A DNA stretch of 64,000 bases from Roseiarcus sp963833955 (GCA_963833955.1 CAWHZY010000009.1:274545-338544), one strand, 5' to 3'. Numbered from the stretch's first letter, positions 1-9,319 are shown. Made by a program: numbers and translations. Notes: generated from the sequence alone by a model not told the origin.

Positions 1-1
1 C

Positions 2-943
2 GGTCCGGAAGTCATGCGCATTGAGGAGGTCGAGGCGCCGCCGCTGGCCAAGGGCGAGGTCAGACTTCGCCAGCATGCGATCGGGATCAACTTCATCGAC
101 ATCTATCATCGCAGCGGCTTCTATCCCCCCGCCCATACGCCGTTCACGCCCGGTTCCGAGGGCGCGGGCGAAGTGGTCGAAGTCGGTCCGTCGGTGGTGG
201 GACTGAAGCCAGGCGACCGGGTCGCCTACGCCGGCTCGCCCGGCGCCTACGCGCAGGAGCGCAACATAGAAGCGCGGTTCCTGTTCAAGCTGCCCAAAGC
301 GATTTCCTACGACACCGCCGCGGCCATGATGCTCAAGGGCCTCACCGCGCAATATCTGGTGCGCCAGACCTACCGCGTCAAAGAGGGCGACACGATCCTG
401 GTCCATGCCGCCGCCGGCGGCGTGGGCTTGATTCTATGCCAATGGGGAAAGGCGCTCGGCGCGACGGTGATCGGCTGCGTCGGCACGGCGGAAAAGGCGG
501 CGCTCGCCAAAAAGTCCGGCGCCAAGCACACGATCCTCTATCGCGACGAGGATTTCGCCAAGCGTGTGGCTGAGATCACCAAGGGCGCGAAATGCCACGT
601 GGTCTATGACGGAGTCGGCAAGGCGACGTTCCCGGCGTCGCTCGATTGTTTGAGGCCGTTTGGCGTGTTCGCGAGCTTCGGCTCCGCTTCCGGGGCTGTC
701 GACGCGTTCAACATCAGCCTTTTGGCGCAGAAAGGCTCGCTGTTCGCCACCCGGCCGACCCTGACCACGTTCATGGCGGATCGCAAGCTCGCGGAGAAAA
801 TGGCGCGCGATCTTTTCCGCGTGGTGGCGAGCGGCGACGTCAAGATCCGGATCGGCCGGCGCTGGCCGCTGGCGGAAGCTGCGCAGGCCCATATCGCGCT
901 CGAGAAGCGCGAGACGACCGGCTCCCTGCTTCTCGTGCCCTGA
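2..943 (+). CDS. NADPH:quinone oxidoreductase, 5'-truncated by window edge
   Basis: Zinc-independent medium-chain dehydrogenase of the quinone oxidoreductase (Qor) type, reducing quinones with NADPH in the cytoplasm. The reading frame is already open at base 2 (G-P-E-V-M), and family members have roughly a dozen residues before this GPEVM motif, so the true start lies left of the window and the ATG at 14 is internal. Visible marks are the GINFIDIYHRSGFY segment, the PGSEGAGEV loop and the Rossmann nucleotide-binding loop HAAAGGVG, followed by the expected C-terminus. It is followed by a 142-base gap before lepB and is probably not in its operon. Family assignment is secure; the physiological substrate is not known. 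Confidence 0.88.
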   Translation, partial: GPEVMRIEEVEAPPLAKGEVRLRQHAIGINFIDIYHRSGFYPPAHTPFTPGSEGAGEVVEVGPSVVGLKPGDRVAYAGSPGAYAQERNIEARFLFKLPKAISYDTAAAMMLKGLTAQYLVRQTYRVKEGDTILVHAAAGGVGLILCQWGKALGATVIGCVGTAEKAALAKKSGAKHTILYRDEDFAKRVAEITKGAKCHVVYDGVGKATFPASLDCLRPFGVFASFGSASGAVDAFNISLLAQKGSLFATRPTLTTFMADRKLAEKMARDLFRVVASGDVKIRIGRRWPLAEAAQAHIALEKRETTGSLLLVP

Positions 944-1085
944 GCGGACCGCCGCCTTGCTTGCGCCAAGTTTCCGGGTCACCAGCCGATTGCTTGGCGC
1001 AGGCCGACCGCCCTTGTATAGGATGCGCGGCCGACCGAGGCCGGCGCATCTTCGAGTGAAACAGTCAAGGGCGTATTGAGTTCGA

Positions 1086-1891
1086 ATGATCGAACCGACC
1101 GTGAAATCCGCCGACGCCGCCGTCCCCTCCGTCAAGAAGGAGGAGGGCTGGTGGGAAACCGTCAAGGTCATCATCGAAGCGCTCCTGATCGCGCTCGTGG
1201 TGCGCACGGTCCTGTTCCAGCCGTTCAATATTCCCTCGGGGTCGCTGGTGCCGACGCTGCTGGTGGGCGACTACCTGTTCGTCTCCAAATACGCCTACGG
1301 CTATTCGCATTTCTCGCTGCCGAGCTTCCTCGACCTTGACCCTCAGGCGATGCCCGGGCGCCTCTTCGCCTCCGAACCCAAGCGCGGCGACATCATCGTG
1401 TTCAAGCTGCCGAGCGATGGCCAGACCGACTACATCAAGCGGCTGATCGGCCTGCCCGGCGACAAGATCCAGGTCACCCACGGCCGCCTCATCATCAACG
1501 GCGACGATGGTTCCGCGCGAGCCGATTGCGCCATTCCAGACCGTGAACCATTTCAACAAGCCGGAAGAAGCGCCGCAATATCTGGAGACGCTTCCGAACG
1601 GCGTTCAGCACAAGATCATCCAGATCGACGGCGACGACGGCGCCTTCGACAACACGAAGGTCTATGAAGTGCCCCCGGGCCATTATTTCATGATGGGCGA
1701 CAATCGGGACAATTCGAGCGAATTCGAGGCTTTCCGGGGATCAGGGCGGGGTCGGCTATGTGCCGTTCGAGAACCTGATCGGCAGGGCCGAGATCATCTT
1801 CTTTTCGATCGAAGAGGGGACGCCGGCCTGGGAATTCTGGCGCTGGCCATGGACCGTGCGCTGGGATCGCATCTTCCAGCGCGTGCGTTAG
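1086..1891 (+). CDS. lepB: Signal peptidase I (two single-base frameshifts)
   Basis: Inner-membrane serine/lysine protease that removes Sec and Tat signal peptides. After a cytoplasmic tail there is one membrane segment (about residues 25-44), then the catalytic serine box NIPSGSLVPTL (Ser53) and the KRLIGLPGD box with the catalytic lysine (Lys118). The late GDNRDNS box follows in another frame. The frame breaks twice: removing one C at 1505 restores NGEMVPRE, and removing one T at 1723-1724 restores DNSSESRLSGDQGGVGYVP. The corrected protein is about 267 residues. An essential gene with two one-base insertions is more likely mis-sequenced than dead. It heads the lepB-rnc-era cluster common in Rhizobiales; acpS, often upstream, is absent. 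Confidence 0.88.
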
Positions 1892-1907
1892 ACGGCTGAG
1901 CGCGCTG

Positions 1908-1973
1908 CGATAAAGTGGGAACCGGATTTTTCGCGAAAAAGCGCGCTAAAGCAAAGAAGCGCAGAGCCGGGAG
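1908..1973. repeat. Intergenic palindromic element between lepB and rnc
   Basis: A stretch beginning AAAGTGGGAACCGG contains the perfect palindrome TTTTTCGCGAAAAA (1927-1940), with GCGCTGCG and CGCAGAGC as outer partly complementary arms. Similar 'GTGGGAACCGG...CGCGAAAA' elements are widespread between genes in Rhizobiales, so I read it as one copy of a dispersed repeat. As RNA it would fold just ahead of rnc. A role as an RNase III target is possible but not shown. Confidence 0.5.
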
Positions 1974-2069
1974 CGGCCGGAAAGCGATAGGGTCGCGCGG
2001 GCGGTCTCCCCTTTGGCTGCCTGCCATCAGCGGCGCCACGGGCGTGGCTCCTCCTCGATCGATTGGACC

Positions 2070-2771
2070 ATGAATAAACAGCCGCGCGCCGAATTGTCCG
2101 CGCTCGAGTCCCGCCTCGGTTATCGCTTCCGCGATACTGCGCTCGCGGTGCTCGCGCTCACGCACCTTTCGGCGCAAAGTTCGGGCGGGCAGGGCAGGGC
2201 GCAATCCTATCAGCGGCTCGAATTCCTAGGCGACCGGGTGCTGGGCGTGGTGATTGCGAGCCGCCTCTATCAGGCCTTCCCGAAGGCGAGCGAGGGCGAA
2301 CTGTCGATGCGGTTCGCCAAGCTCGTGCGGCGCGAAACCTGCGCCGAGATCGCAGCCCTTTGGGACGTCGGCCCGCATGTCGCGCTGGGCCTGGGCGAAG
2401 CGCGCGGGGGCGGCCGCAAGAAGCAGGCGATCCTGGCGGATGTGTGCGAATCGCTGATCGGGGCGGTGTTCGTCGATGGCGGCTTCGAGGCCGCGGAGGC
2501 GCTCATCCTCGGCGGCTGGGGCGAACGCATCACCGCCGACGAAGAGCCCGCCCGCGACGCCAAGACCGCGGTGCAGGAATGGGCCCAGTCGCGCGCGCTC
2601 GCCCCTCCCCGTTATGAGGAGGTCGAGCGCAGCGGTCCGGCGCATGCGCCCCATTTCATCATGCGGGTCGCGCTCGACGGCTTCGAGCCGGAGGTCGGCG
2701 CCGCGAGCTCCAAGCGCGCCGCGGAACAGGCGGCGGCGCAGGCCTTTCTCGACCGCTGGGGCGCGACATGA
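2070..2771 (+). CDS. rnc: Ribonuclease III
   Basis: Double-strand-specific endoribonuclease that processes rRNA precursors and structured mRNAs. The N-terminal RNase III domain shows the signature RLEFLGDRVLG at about residues 49-59, with the metal-binding Glu and Asp. A C-terminal double-stranded-RNA-binding domain covers roughly 150-230, ending SSKRAAEQAAAQAFL. The start MNKQPRAELS gives 233 residues, normal for the family. An upstream in-frame ATG at 2013 would add a basic, unconserved stretch and was rejected. Its TGA overlaps the ATG of era, so the two are translationally coupled. Confidence 0.95.
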   Translation: MNKQPRAELSALESRLGYRFRDTALAVLALTHLSAQSSGGQGRAQSYQRLEFLGDRVLGVVIASRLYQAFPKASEGELSMRFAKLVRRETCAEIAALWDVGPHVALGLGEARGGGRKKQAILADVCESLIGAVFVDGGFEAAEALILGGWGERITADEEPARDAKTAVQEWAQSRALAPPRYEEVERSGPAHAPHFIMRVALDGFEPEVGAASSKRAAEQAAAQAFLDRWGAT

Positions 2772-3682
2772 GCGAGACCCGATGCGGGTTCGTCGCCATC
2801 ATCGGCGCGCCGAACGCCGGCAAGTCGACCCTCATCAACGCGCTGGTCGGCGAGAAGGTCTCGATCGTCACCCGCAAGGCGCAGACCACCCGCTCGACCG
2901 TGCGCGGAGTCCTGACCCGGGGCGAAGCGCAGATCGTGTTCGTCGACACGCCCGGGCTCTTCGCCCCCAGGCGCCGCCTCGACCGGGCGATGGTCGCTTC
3001 CGCCTGGGGCGCCGCGGCCGACGCCGACCTTCTCATGCTCCTGATCGACGCCCGCAAGGAGGTCGATGAGGCGAGCCTGACCACGGATACGCAATCGATC
3101 CTGAGCGCGGTTGGCGAGACCGGCAAGCCACGGCTCGCCGTCCTCAACAAGATCGATCTCGTCGAACGGCCGAAGCTGCTCGAGCTTACGGCCCGACTCA
3201 ACGCGGCGCTCGCCTTCGAGGAGACCTTCATGGTCAGCGCCACGACCGGCGACGGCCTGACACAACTCCTCGATCGCCTCGCCGCGATGATCCCCGTCGG
3301 TCCCTGGCTCTATCCGGAGGATCAGATCGCGGAAGCGCCGATCCGTTCGCTCGCCGCCGAGATCACCCGCGAGAAGCTGATCGAGCGGCTGCACGACGAA
3401 CTGCCCTATCAGGCGACGGTCGAGACCGAGGAGTGGAAGGACCAGCCCAACGGCTCGGCCCGCGTCGAGCAGACGATCTTCGTCACCCGCGAGAGCCACC
3501 GCAAGATCGTGCTCGGCGAGGGCGGACGCACGATCAAGGCGATCGGCACGGCCGCGCGCAAGGACATTTCCGAAGCCCATGGCGCGCCCGTGCATCTCTT
3601 CCTGCATGTGAAAGTGCGCGAGAAGTGGCTCGACGACCCCGAGCGCTACCGGGCGATGGGGCTCGACTTCCCGAAAGGGTAG
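2768..3682 (+). CDS. era: GTPase Era
   Basis: Ras-like GTPase with a KH domain that binds the 3' end of 16S rRNA and helps 30S subunit maturation. G1 GAPNAGKST (13-21), G3 DTPG (60-63) and G4 NKID (127-130) are intact. The KH domain carries GEGGRTIKAIG near the C-terminus. The length of 304 residues fits. The start overlaps the rnc stop by four bases (ATGA). In many alphaproteobacteria recO follows era; here the next 600 bases hold only a broken secreted-protein gene, so the usual operon end is missing. Confidence 0.95.
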   Translation: MSETRCGFVAIIGAPNAGKSTLINALVGEKVSIVTRKAQTTRSTVRGVLTRGEAQIVFVDTPGLFAPRRRLDRAMVASAWGAAADADLLMLLIDARKEVDEASLTTDTQSILSAVGETGKPRLAVLNKIDLVERPKLLELTARLNAALAFEETFMVSATTGDGLTQLLDRLAAMIPVGPWLYPEDQIAEAPIRSLAAEITREKLIERLHDELPYQATVETEEWKDQPNGSARVEQTIFVTRESHRKIVLGEGGRTIKAIGTAARKDISEAHGAPVHLFLHVKVREKWLDDPERYRAMGLDFPKG

Positions 3683-3779
3683 AGCCGTTGCGAGTTGAAG
3701 AGGGCGGCACGGATTGTCAGGACCGGAGTCTTCCACAGGTGCCTCGTCCGGCCATACCAGGAGACATCATGCGAGTTCC

Positions 3780-4154
3780 ATGACCCCCGCCATCGGCTGT
3801 CTTCTGGCCGGACTGGCGGTATCTGCGGCCGGAGCTGCGGTTCCCAATCCGATCGCCTCGCTGCTCGGGCCGTCCATCGGCTATCTGCAGGCCCAGAGCG
3901 AACTCTGCGGGTGGAACCGAACACAGGATCCGCGCCACCTACCAGAAGGATCTTGCCCAGATCGGGATGACCGACGCGCAGCAGAGCGCGGCCTGGCAGC
4001 AGGCGCAGGCCCGAGAAACCAAGCTCACGAGCCTCCCCGCGAAGGCGAAAGACGGCATGAGGCCGGTATCTGCACCGCGGCCGCGCGCGCTGAGCTCGAG
4101 AGCAGCTCCCGACTAGCGCCGCCTGCAATCCAGGCCGATGCGCCGTCATCCTGA
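3780..4154 (+). pseudogene. Small secreted two-cysteine protein, frame-broken
   Basis: Unrecognised. The frame from ATG 3780 starts with a signal-peptide-like stretch (MTPAIGCLLAGLAVSAAGAA) and continues to LQAQSELCGWN. At about 3920 the sensible frame shifts by +1, giving HRIRATYQKDLAQIGMTDAQ and a charged helix. Near 4060 it shifts back to a frame with AGICTAAARAELE before the stop at 4152-4154. Together this reads as a periplasmic protein of about 120 residues with two cysteines. A good ribosome site (AGGAG, 3760-3764) sits before another ATG at 3769, so the start itself may contain an indel. Either a decayed gene or mis-sequenced. Confidence 0.4.
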
Positions 4155-4316
4155 CCCGCCGCGGAACAAGCGACCTTCGAAAGGGGCTCGAGGGCACCCG
4201 GTCTGACAGGGCCAAGGCATGAGCCGCGACGACAAGAAGGACCGTTCGCATCTTCCGATGACGGCTCATGATGGGAATGACGAGGCCAGGAACCCCGCCC
4301 TCCGGGACCGCCCGCT

Positions 4317-5984
4317 ATGACCTTCCGCAGCCTGCCGGCTCGCGCGATTTTTGGATTTTTGCTGATCGTTTTCTTATGCGGCTCGATCGAAGCGAGAGCG
4401 CAGGAGACCGCCGGCGCGTGTCCGAACGATGGCGCCGCCGCCTTCGCTGATCCGCTGAACAAGCCGCATTGGAACGGGTGGGGGGTCGATCCCTCGCAAC
4501 ACCGTTTCCAATCCGCTGAGATGGCGCGGCTCGCACCCTCCGCCGTCGGCCGCCTGAAACTGAAATGGGCCTTCGGCTTCCCGGGCGCCGCCCGGTCGGT
4601 CGCGCAGCCGACGGTTTTCGGCGGGCGCGTGTTTGTCGGGAGCCAGAATGGAAAAGTCTACTCGCTCGACGCCAAAAGCGGGTGCACGTATTGGCGGTTC
4701 GAGGCCGGCAAGCCCGTTCGATCGGCCGTCGTCATCGGCCCGCGCGGCGACGGTTGGGCGGCGTATTTCGGCGATGCGGGGGCCAATGTCTACGCGGTCG
4801 ACGCGCTGAGCGGCAAGGCGCTGTGGACCACCAAAGTCGATCAACATCCGGCGGCGATCATCACCGGCGCGCCGACGCTGGTCGGGACGACCCTGTTCGT
4901 GCCGGTCTCGTCCTATGAGGAGGCGAAAGCCAAGGACGCGTCTTACGGCTGCTGCACGTTCCGGGGCAGCGTGGTCGCCTTGGACGCCGCATCGGGAAAG
5001 ATCTCGTGGAAGACATACACGATCGCGCAGGAAGCCAAGCGAGGCCCGGTCAATGCGGGCGGTGTTCAGCTGATGGGACCTTCGGGGGCCCCGATCTGGT
5101 CCGCGCCGACCTATGATTCCGCGCGCCAAAGACTCTATGTGACGACCGGCGACAATTACTCGGACCCGACGACGGAGACGTCGGACGCTTTCCTCGCCCT
5201 TGGCGTCGGCTCCGGCGAGTTGGCGTGGACGCGGCAGATCACCCCGGGAGACGCGTTCACTCTAGCCTGCCCGAAGGGGATCAACTGCCCCCAATCCAAC
5301 GGACCGGACTTCGATTTCGGATCGTCCGCCGTTCTCGCCAGTCTCTCCAATGGCAGGCGCATTCTGGTCGCCGGGCAAAAATCGGGCGTGGTGACCGCCC
5401 TCGATCCCGACCACGGCGGCGAGATCGTCTGGCGGAAGAGGGTCGGCAACGGCAGCACGCTGGGCGGCGTGCAATGGGGCGTCGCAGCCGATGAAAACAA
5501 CCTCTATGTCGCGGTGTCAGACCCCAAATTCCGCCCCGCGACGCCAGCAGCTCCCGGCGCGCAAAGTCTTGGCCCCAATCAAAGCGTCAGTTTGCTCATC
5601 GACAGCAAAGCGGGGGGAGGACTTTGGGCCCTTAAACTCGAAACCGGGGAAGAGGTCTGGCGGACCCCGCATCCCGGTTGCGGCGACGCGCCGGGATGCA
5701 GTCCCGCGCAATCGGCCGCGGTGACCGCGATCCCCGGGCTTGTGTTCTCGGGCGGACTCGACGGACATTTGCGCGCCTATTTCGCCGAAGGCGGCAAGAT
5801 CGCCTGGGACATGGACACGAAGGGCGACTATCAGGGGGTCAATGGGGTCGCGGCCAAAGGGGGCTCGATTGACGGCGGGGGAGCCGTCGTCGTTGACGGC
5901 ATGGTCTATGTCGGGTCGGGGTCAGGGTTCGTCGGAACCGCCCCCGGCAACGTCCTGCTCGCATATTCCGTCGACGGGTTGTGA
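4317..5984 (+). CDS. PQQ-binding-like beta-propeller dehydrogenase, periplasmic
   Basis: Probably a pyrroloquinoline-quinone enzyme or binding protein of the polyvinyl-alcohol-dehydrogenase-like group, acting in the periplasm. The protein has 555 residues. A signal peptide (hydrophobic core AIFGFLLIVFLCG, cleavage near EARA-QE) is followed by repeated propeller blades with typical motifs such as GKVYSLDAKSG, NVYAVDALSGKALW and GSVVALDAASGKISW. Adjacent cysteines (SYGCCTF, near residue 218) resemble the Cys-Cys pair of PQQ alcohol dehydrogenases. No heme c motif CxxCH was seen, so it is not a quinohaemoprotein. The true substrate is unknown. The stop codon lies in a 25-bp tandem duplication. 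Confidence 0.75.
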   Translation: MTFRSLPARAIFGFLLIVFLCGSIEARAQETAGACPNDGAAAFADPLNKPHWNGWGVDPSQHRFQSAEMARLAPSAVGRLKLKWAFGFPGAARSVAQPTVFGGRVFVGSQNGKVYSLDAKSGCTYWRFEAGKPVRSAVVIGPRGDGWAAYFGDAGANVYAVDALSGKALWTTKVDQHPAAIITGAPTLVGTTLFVPVSSYEEAKAKDASYGCCTFRGSVVALDAASGKISWKTYTIAQEAKRGPVNAGGVQLMGPSGAPIWSAPTYDSARQRLYVTTGDNYSDPTTETSDAFLALGVGSGELAWTRQITPGDAFTLACPKGINCPQSNGPDFDFGSSAVLASLSNGRRILVAGQKSGVVTALDPDHGGEIVWRKRVGNGSTLGGVQWGVAADENNLYVAVSDPKFRPATPAAPGAQSLGPNQSVSLLIDSKAGGGLWALKLETGEEVWRTPHPGCGDAPGCSPAQSAAVTAIPGLVFSGGLDGHLRAYFAEGGKIAWDMDTKGDYQGVNGVAAKGGSIDGGGAVVVDGMVYVGSGSGFVGTAPGNVLLAYSVDGL

Positions 5985-6015
5985 CCGTTTTTCCGTCGAC
6001 GGGCTATGACCGTTT
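5966..6015 (+). repeat. 25-bp tandem duplication across a stop codon
   Basis: Two adjacent 25-base units (5966-5990 and 5991-6015) begin TTCCGTCGACGGG. They differ only at the Leu codon before TGA (TTG versus CTA). Unit one supplies the last codons S-V-D-G-L-stop of the PQQ protein; unit two reads the same peptide and stop in the next frame. Confidence 0.85.
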
Positions 6016-6096
6016 TCGGCGTTAACTCGGCAAGGAAGATTTGGGTCGTAGCCGTTCGTCAGGGTCGCAGGATCACCTTGCACGCGTTTCGCTCAG

Positions 6097-8619
6097 TTAC
6101 GGATTTGACGCCAGCGTGATGACAGTGCCGCCATGGGTGTCCGACTTGAACGTGAATGCGGCTGAGGTGTAATTGCCCTCCAGATACAGGTTCGAGCTTA
6201 ATGACGTCCCGTTCGAGATCTGCAGGTCGGCGTCGAGGGTCCCGAAGCCGGAATCACCGCCCACCTTCATGGCCGACGGGTTGGCGCTGTTGAACGCGAA
6301 GCCCCTCAGATCGACTGAGTCGCCAACCGTCATCTGGTAGATGTTGCCGAAGAACTGTGCGGAATTGTCAAGGATGAGCTGTCCGCCGGAACCTTGGGCG
6401 TAACGTACGTCGTTGTCGGCCTCCGCGCCGAACTCGAGCGACCCGTTGCCTCTGATAATCGAGAGGCCCGGTCCGTAGACGGCGTCCTTCGCATCGATCG
6501 TACTACCGGTGTTGGCGATAATGTACTGGGAGTTATTCATTGCGCTGTCGATATCCAGCGTCGCGCCGGTGCTCGCTTCGACAAACCCTGCATTGTTGAT
6601 GTAGGTCGAAAATGTAGTCGGATTGTAAGCGGTGGCGTCGAGGGTGAGCGTATTCGAGGAACCCTCGACCGTCGCGTCGATGGTCGAGCCGAGATCGTTT
6701 TCGATCGACATATTCGCGTCGCCGATGGCGCCTGCGCCTTGGATCGTATTGCCGCGGTTCCTCAGTTCGGCGCCCGCTCCCTGGCTGACGATTGCGTCGT
6801 TGAAACCGTTCAGCGTGATGGCGCCGCCGTCCAACAATGTCCAACTCTTGCCTGCTTCGATTTCTATCTGGGCGGCGCCGGACGCGGAGCCATTGAGATT
6901 CACCGCGCCGGAATTCTGCCAATTGTCATCCACGATCGCAGTCGAATGGGCTGCGACGTTGAATGTCCCGCTGCTTGTGAGATTCTCCAACACCGTGTCG
7001 GCCGTGTCGCCGCTTGTGGTCCGCATCGTCCCACCAGCGGCAATCAGGACAAAACCCTGTTGGATCACCTCGGCGTTGTTCTCGAGAACGATTGAACCGC
7101 CTGCAAAAGCCTCGACGAGTTCGCCGCCGCTATACACGCCGGGGTCGGTCGTAAGATTCTCGCCATTGATGGTGAGAGCGCCGGGTCCAAGCGCCTCCAG
7201 AATACCCGCGTTGTTGAACGCGCCGTCGATCGTCAGTCCGCCCGAACCACTCGTCAAGACAGTCCCGGCGTTGTAATTCGTGTTTTCGGCGCCGGCGGCG
7301 ACAGCGTCCGCGTCGGCGACGATTGTCAGGCCAACGGCCAGGTTCGCGTTAATCCTGCCAACAGGCGAATTGTAGAGGCGCAGCCATCCGTCGCCGATGG
7401 CGCCCGAGCCGCGAATGATGCTGTTATTGCTGAGCTGTGTTCCGGCTCCGTCGCTGACGATCGAATTCTCCGCGCTGTTGGAAAGAAGAATGTAGCCGCC
7501 ATCGTAGGCTACGCCGCTGCCGAAGATTTCCAGTTTTGTCGGCCCGGTCGAACCGTTGAGCGCCAAGGTTCCCGTGCTCCCGTTCGTTACGGTCGCGTTG
7601 AAATTCAGTGTTGAATTGTTGGCGACAGAGATCGTGCCATAATTGTTGAGATCCGCTTCCAGCACGTCCGCCCCGGCGTAGCTGTCATTGGAGCTCGCAA
7701 GGAGGCCCAGCGTGTCTCCCGAGGTCGTGGTTACGGTACCGCCCGGCGCCGCCGCCGAACCGATGTTGACCTGGCCGCCGGTGGACAGCTGGCCCTTGTG
7801 AAGCACGATCGTCCCGACGTTGCTCGTCGTGACGTTTCCGATTCCCCCAACCTCGACGCCGTTGATCGTCAGCGCGCCTGTTCCAGCAGCGACCAGTTTG
7901 CCGTTCTGAAACATTTGGCTATCGATCGTCAGGCCGCCAACGTTCGTTGTCTCGATCAAGCCGCCGTTGGTGATGGCGTTGGCGCCGGTCTCCAGCACCA
8001 TGGCGCGGCCGCCGCTCGCATTGATCGTGCCTAGCGCGGTGACAGTGAGTGACAGGCCGTCGCCGGCAGGCGCGTTGCCACCGTTGCCGATAGAGCCGCC
8101 GCCAAAGATGGTGGCGTCGTGGACCTGCAAGTTGGTAAGGCCCGTAGTCGAGCCGAGCATCTGTCCGTTGACGGAGAACCCGACTTGCGCGCCGCCATAG
8201 AGGCCGATGAAGGGTGCATTGATCTGGATGGTGGCTATCGTGCCGGGCGTGGTTCCCGTGCCAGCCACGATGACGGTTCCCGGACCGTTGATCTCCGTGC
8301 TGTCGCCGGACACGCTCGCGCCCAGCCGTAGGGTCGAGGCCGCTCCGACAGTAATTGTCCCCAAATTATACAGGTTGGAAAATGTATTGGCTGTGGAAAC
8401 AACCGAGAACGTGCCGCCGGTAATCGCCAGCGTGGCGTCAGGGTTCACGTCAAGAAAGTCGAGGGTTTCGTTCAGGTCGCTTGTTACTGTGTAGGGTAGG
8501 GATAGCGTGGGAAGGCCCGCGTCGGAACTTCCCGAGTTCGGAACGCCGATCGGCGACCAATCATGCGCGGTGCTGAACAGCCCGCCAGTGCTGTTATTCC
8601 AAGTGGAAAATGTGGTCAT
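6097..8619 (-). CDS. Large beta-strand repeat (beta-helix-like) surface protein
   Basis: An 840-residue Gly/Asn/Thr/Ser-rich protein with almost no charge clusters, no cysteine and no N-terminal Sec signal. Short 'xLTINGxx' and 'GTIxVxxxSTL' strands recur as in parallel beta-helix adhesins. A long internal repeat is visible: residues about 228-417 (GGLTIDSQMF to GAIGDGWLRLYN) match 460-642 (GGLTIDGAFNN to GAIGDANMSIEN). The C-terminus (GDSVDLRGFAF... DTHGGTVITL) resembles the ends of type I-secreted repeat proteins of methylotrophs and rhizobia. The start is MTTFSTW because GGGAGG lies 7 bases upstream; an in-frame ATG at 8634 lacks this. No type I transporter is in the window, so export is inferred. 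Confidence 0.7.
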   Translation of the reverse strand: MTTFSTWNNSTGGLFSTAHDWSPIGVPNSGSSDAGLPTLSLPYTVTSDLNETLDFLDVNPDATLAITGGTFSVVSTANTFSNLYNLGTITVGAASTLRLGASVSGDSTEINGPGTVIVAGTGTTPGTIATIQINAPFIGLYGGAQVGFSVNGQMLGSTTGLTNLQVHDATIFGGGSIGNGGNAPAGDGLSLTVTALGTINASGGRAMVLETGANAITNGGLIETTNVGGLTIDSQMFQNGKLVAAGTGALTINGVEVGGIGNVTTSNVGTIVLHKGQLSTGGQVNIGSAAAPGGTVTTTSGDTLGLLASSNDSYAGADVLEADLNNYGTISVANNSTLNFNATVTNGSTGTLALNGSTGPTKLEIFGSGVAYDGGYILLSNSAENSIVSDGAGTQLSNNSIIRGSGAIGDGWLRLYNSPVGRINANLAVGLTIVADADAVAAGAENTNYNAGTVLTSGSGGLTIDGAFNNAGILEALGPGALTINGENLTTDPGVYSGGELVEAFAGGSIVLENNAEVIQQGFVLIAAGGTMRTTSGDTADTVLENLTSSGTFNVAAHSTAIVDDNWQNSGAVNLNGSASGAAQIEIEAGKSWTLLDGGAITLNGFNDAIVSQGAGAELRNRGNTIQGAGAIGDANMSIENDLGSTIDATVEGSSNTLTLDATAYNPTTFSTYINNAGFVEASTGATLDIDSAMNNSQYIIANTGSTIDAKDAVYGPGLSIIRGNGSLEFGAEADNDVRYAQGSGGQLILDNSAQFFGNIYQMTVGDSVDLRGFAFNSANPSAMKVGGDSGFGTLDADLQISNGTSLSSNLYLEGNYTSAAFTFKSDTHGGTVITLASNP

Positions 8620-9319
8620 GAGAACGCCTCCCAAAGAAATTGCTTCGGAGGAGCTAAAGTGGGGCCGCTCCCCACCTATGCCCTCAAGTTAACAGTTGAT
8701 TGCTAGCACAGTTTTACAATTTGGAAAGGCTGTAAAATTGCCTTTCCAAAAAAATTTTCCCCATCGGCGCGAGGAGCGAAAGAACAGTTCGCGCTTCGTC
8801 GCGGGATCGTCTGTCAAAAACGGGAAGGGAAGAACCCGGACGTCGGCGGATGACCGATGGTTAGCGCTAGGCCGACGACGGGTCTCGACGTAAAAGCAGC
8901 CGGCGCGGGGCGGGCTTCTGCGCCGCCGGTCAGTCGCGCGGACAATCGTCGAGCCGTTTGATGCGACCTGCCTTCCTTCCGAATGGAGCCGACGCCTCCG
9001 CTGGGCGGAGAGCGCGAGATTTACCGAGAGCTGCGACCACCAATGACCTACTCTCAGCCCCCGCAGAAGACCGCCTCAAAGGCTATCGGCCCGCAAGCCG
9101 GAGTTGGCGTCGGGTCGAGCGCGCTATTGGCCGCAACGAAGGCCGTGGCGAACAGGGTCGGAGAACGGCGCCACAGCATCCGGGCGCACCCGACCGCGTG
9201 ATGATGGGGCGCCGGCGGCGGCCATTTGATGCGACCTTGCTTCCGTCCGAATGGATGCGACCCCGCCCGGCGCCTTCTGCCGGGGAGCGCGCGAGACACG
9301 TTGAGAGCTGCGACCACGA
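8620..9319. other. Long intergenic region with duplicated transporter leader
   Basis: No convincing gene was found in 700 bases. The first part (8640-8780) is locally AT-rich and probably holds the promoter of the leftward repeat protein. The rest contains copy A (8957-9072) of an imperfect direct repeat whose second copy is the leader and start of the transporter gene at 9320. Confidence 0.6.
8957..9072 (+). repeat. Direct repeat copy A: duplicated leader and first codons of the transporter
   Basis: Begins TTTGATGCGACCTGC and ends CCGCAGAAGACC. It aligns with 9225-9349 over its whole length with scattered substitutions and small indels. It includes an ATG at 9042 whose first codons (MTYSQPPQKTASKA) match the transporter start (MTNSQAPQKTVSRA). 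After that the frame runs out without transporter sequence, so it is a remnant, not a gene. Confidence 0.75.

Noticed and set aside
434..1228. Long minus-strand open frame opposite the quinone oxidoreductase and lepB
   Set aside because: Arg/Ala/Asp-rich shadow typical of GC-rich DNA. It overlaps two real genes and has no recognisable motif or ribosome site.
2612..3736. 374-codon minus-strand frame opposite era
   Set aside because: It is the antisense of era with biased composition. The plus strand carries an intact GTPase.
4155..4316. recO or another gene after era
   Set aside because: No frame resembles RecO, and the region only holds the tail of a broken secreted-protein gene and a short spacer.
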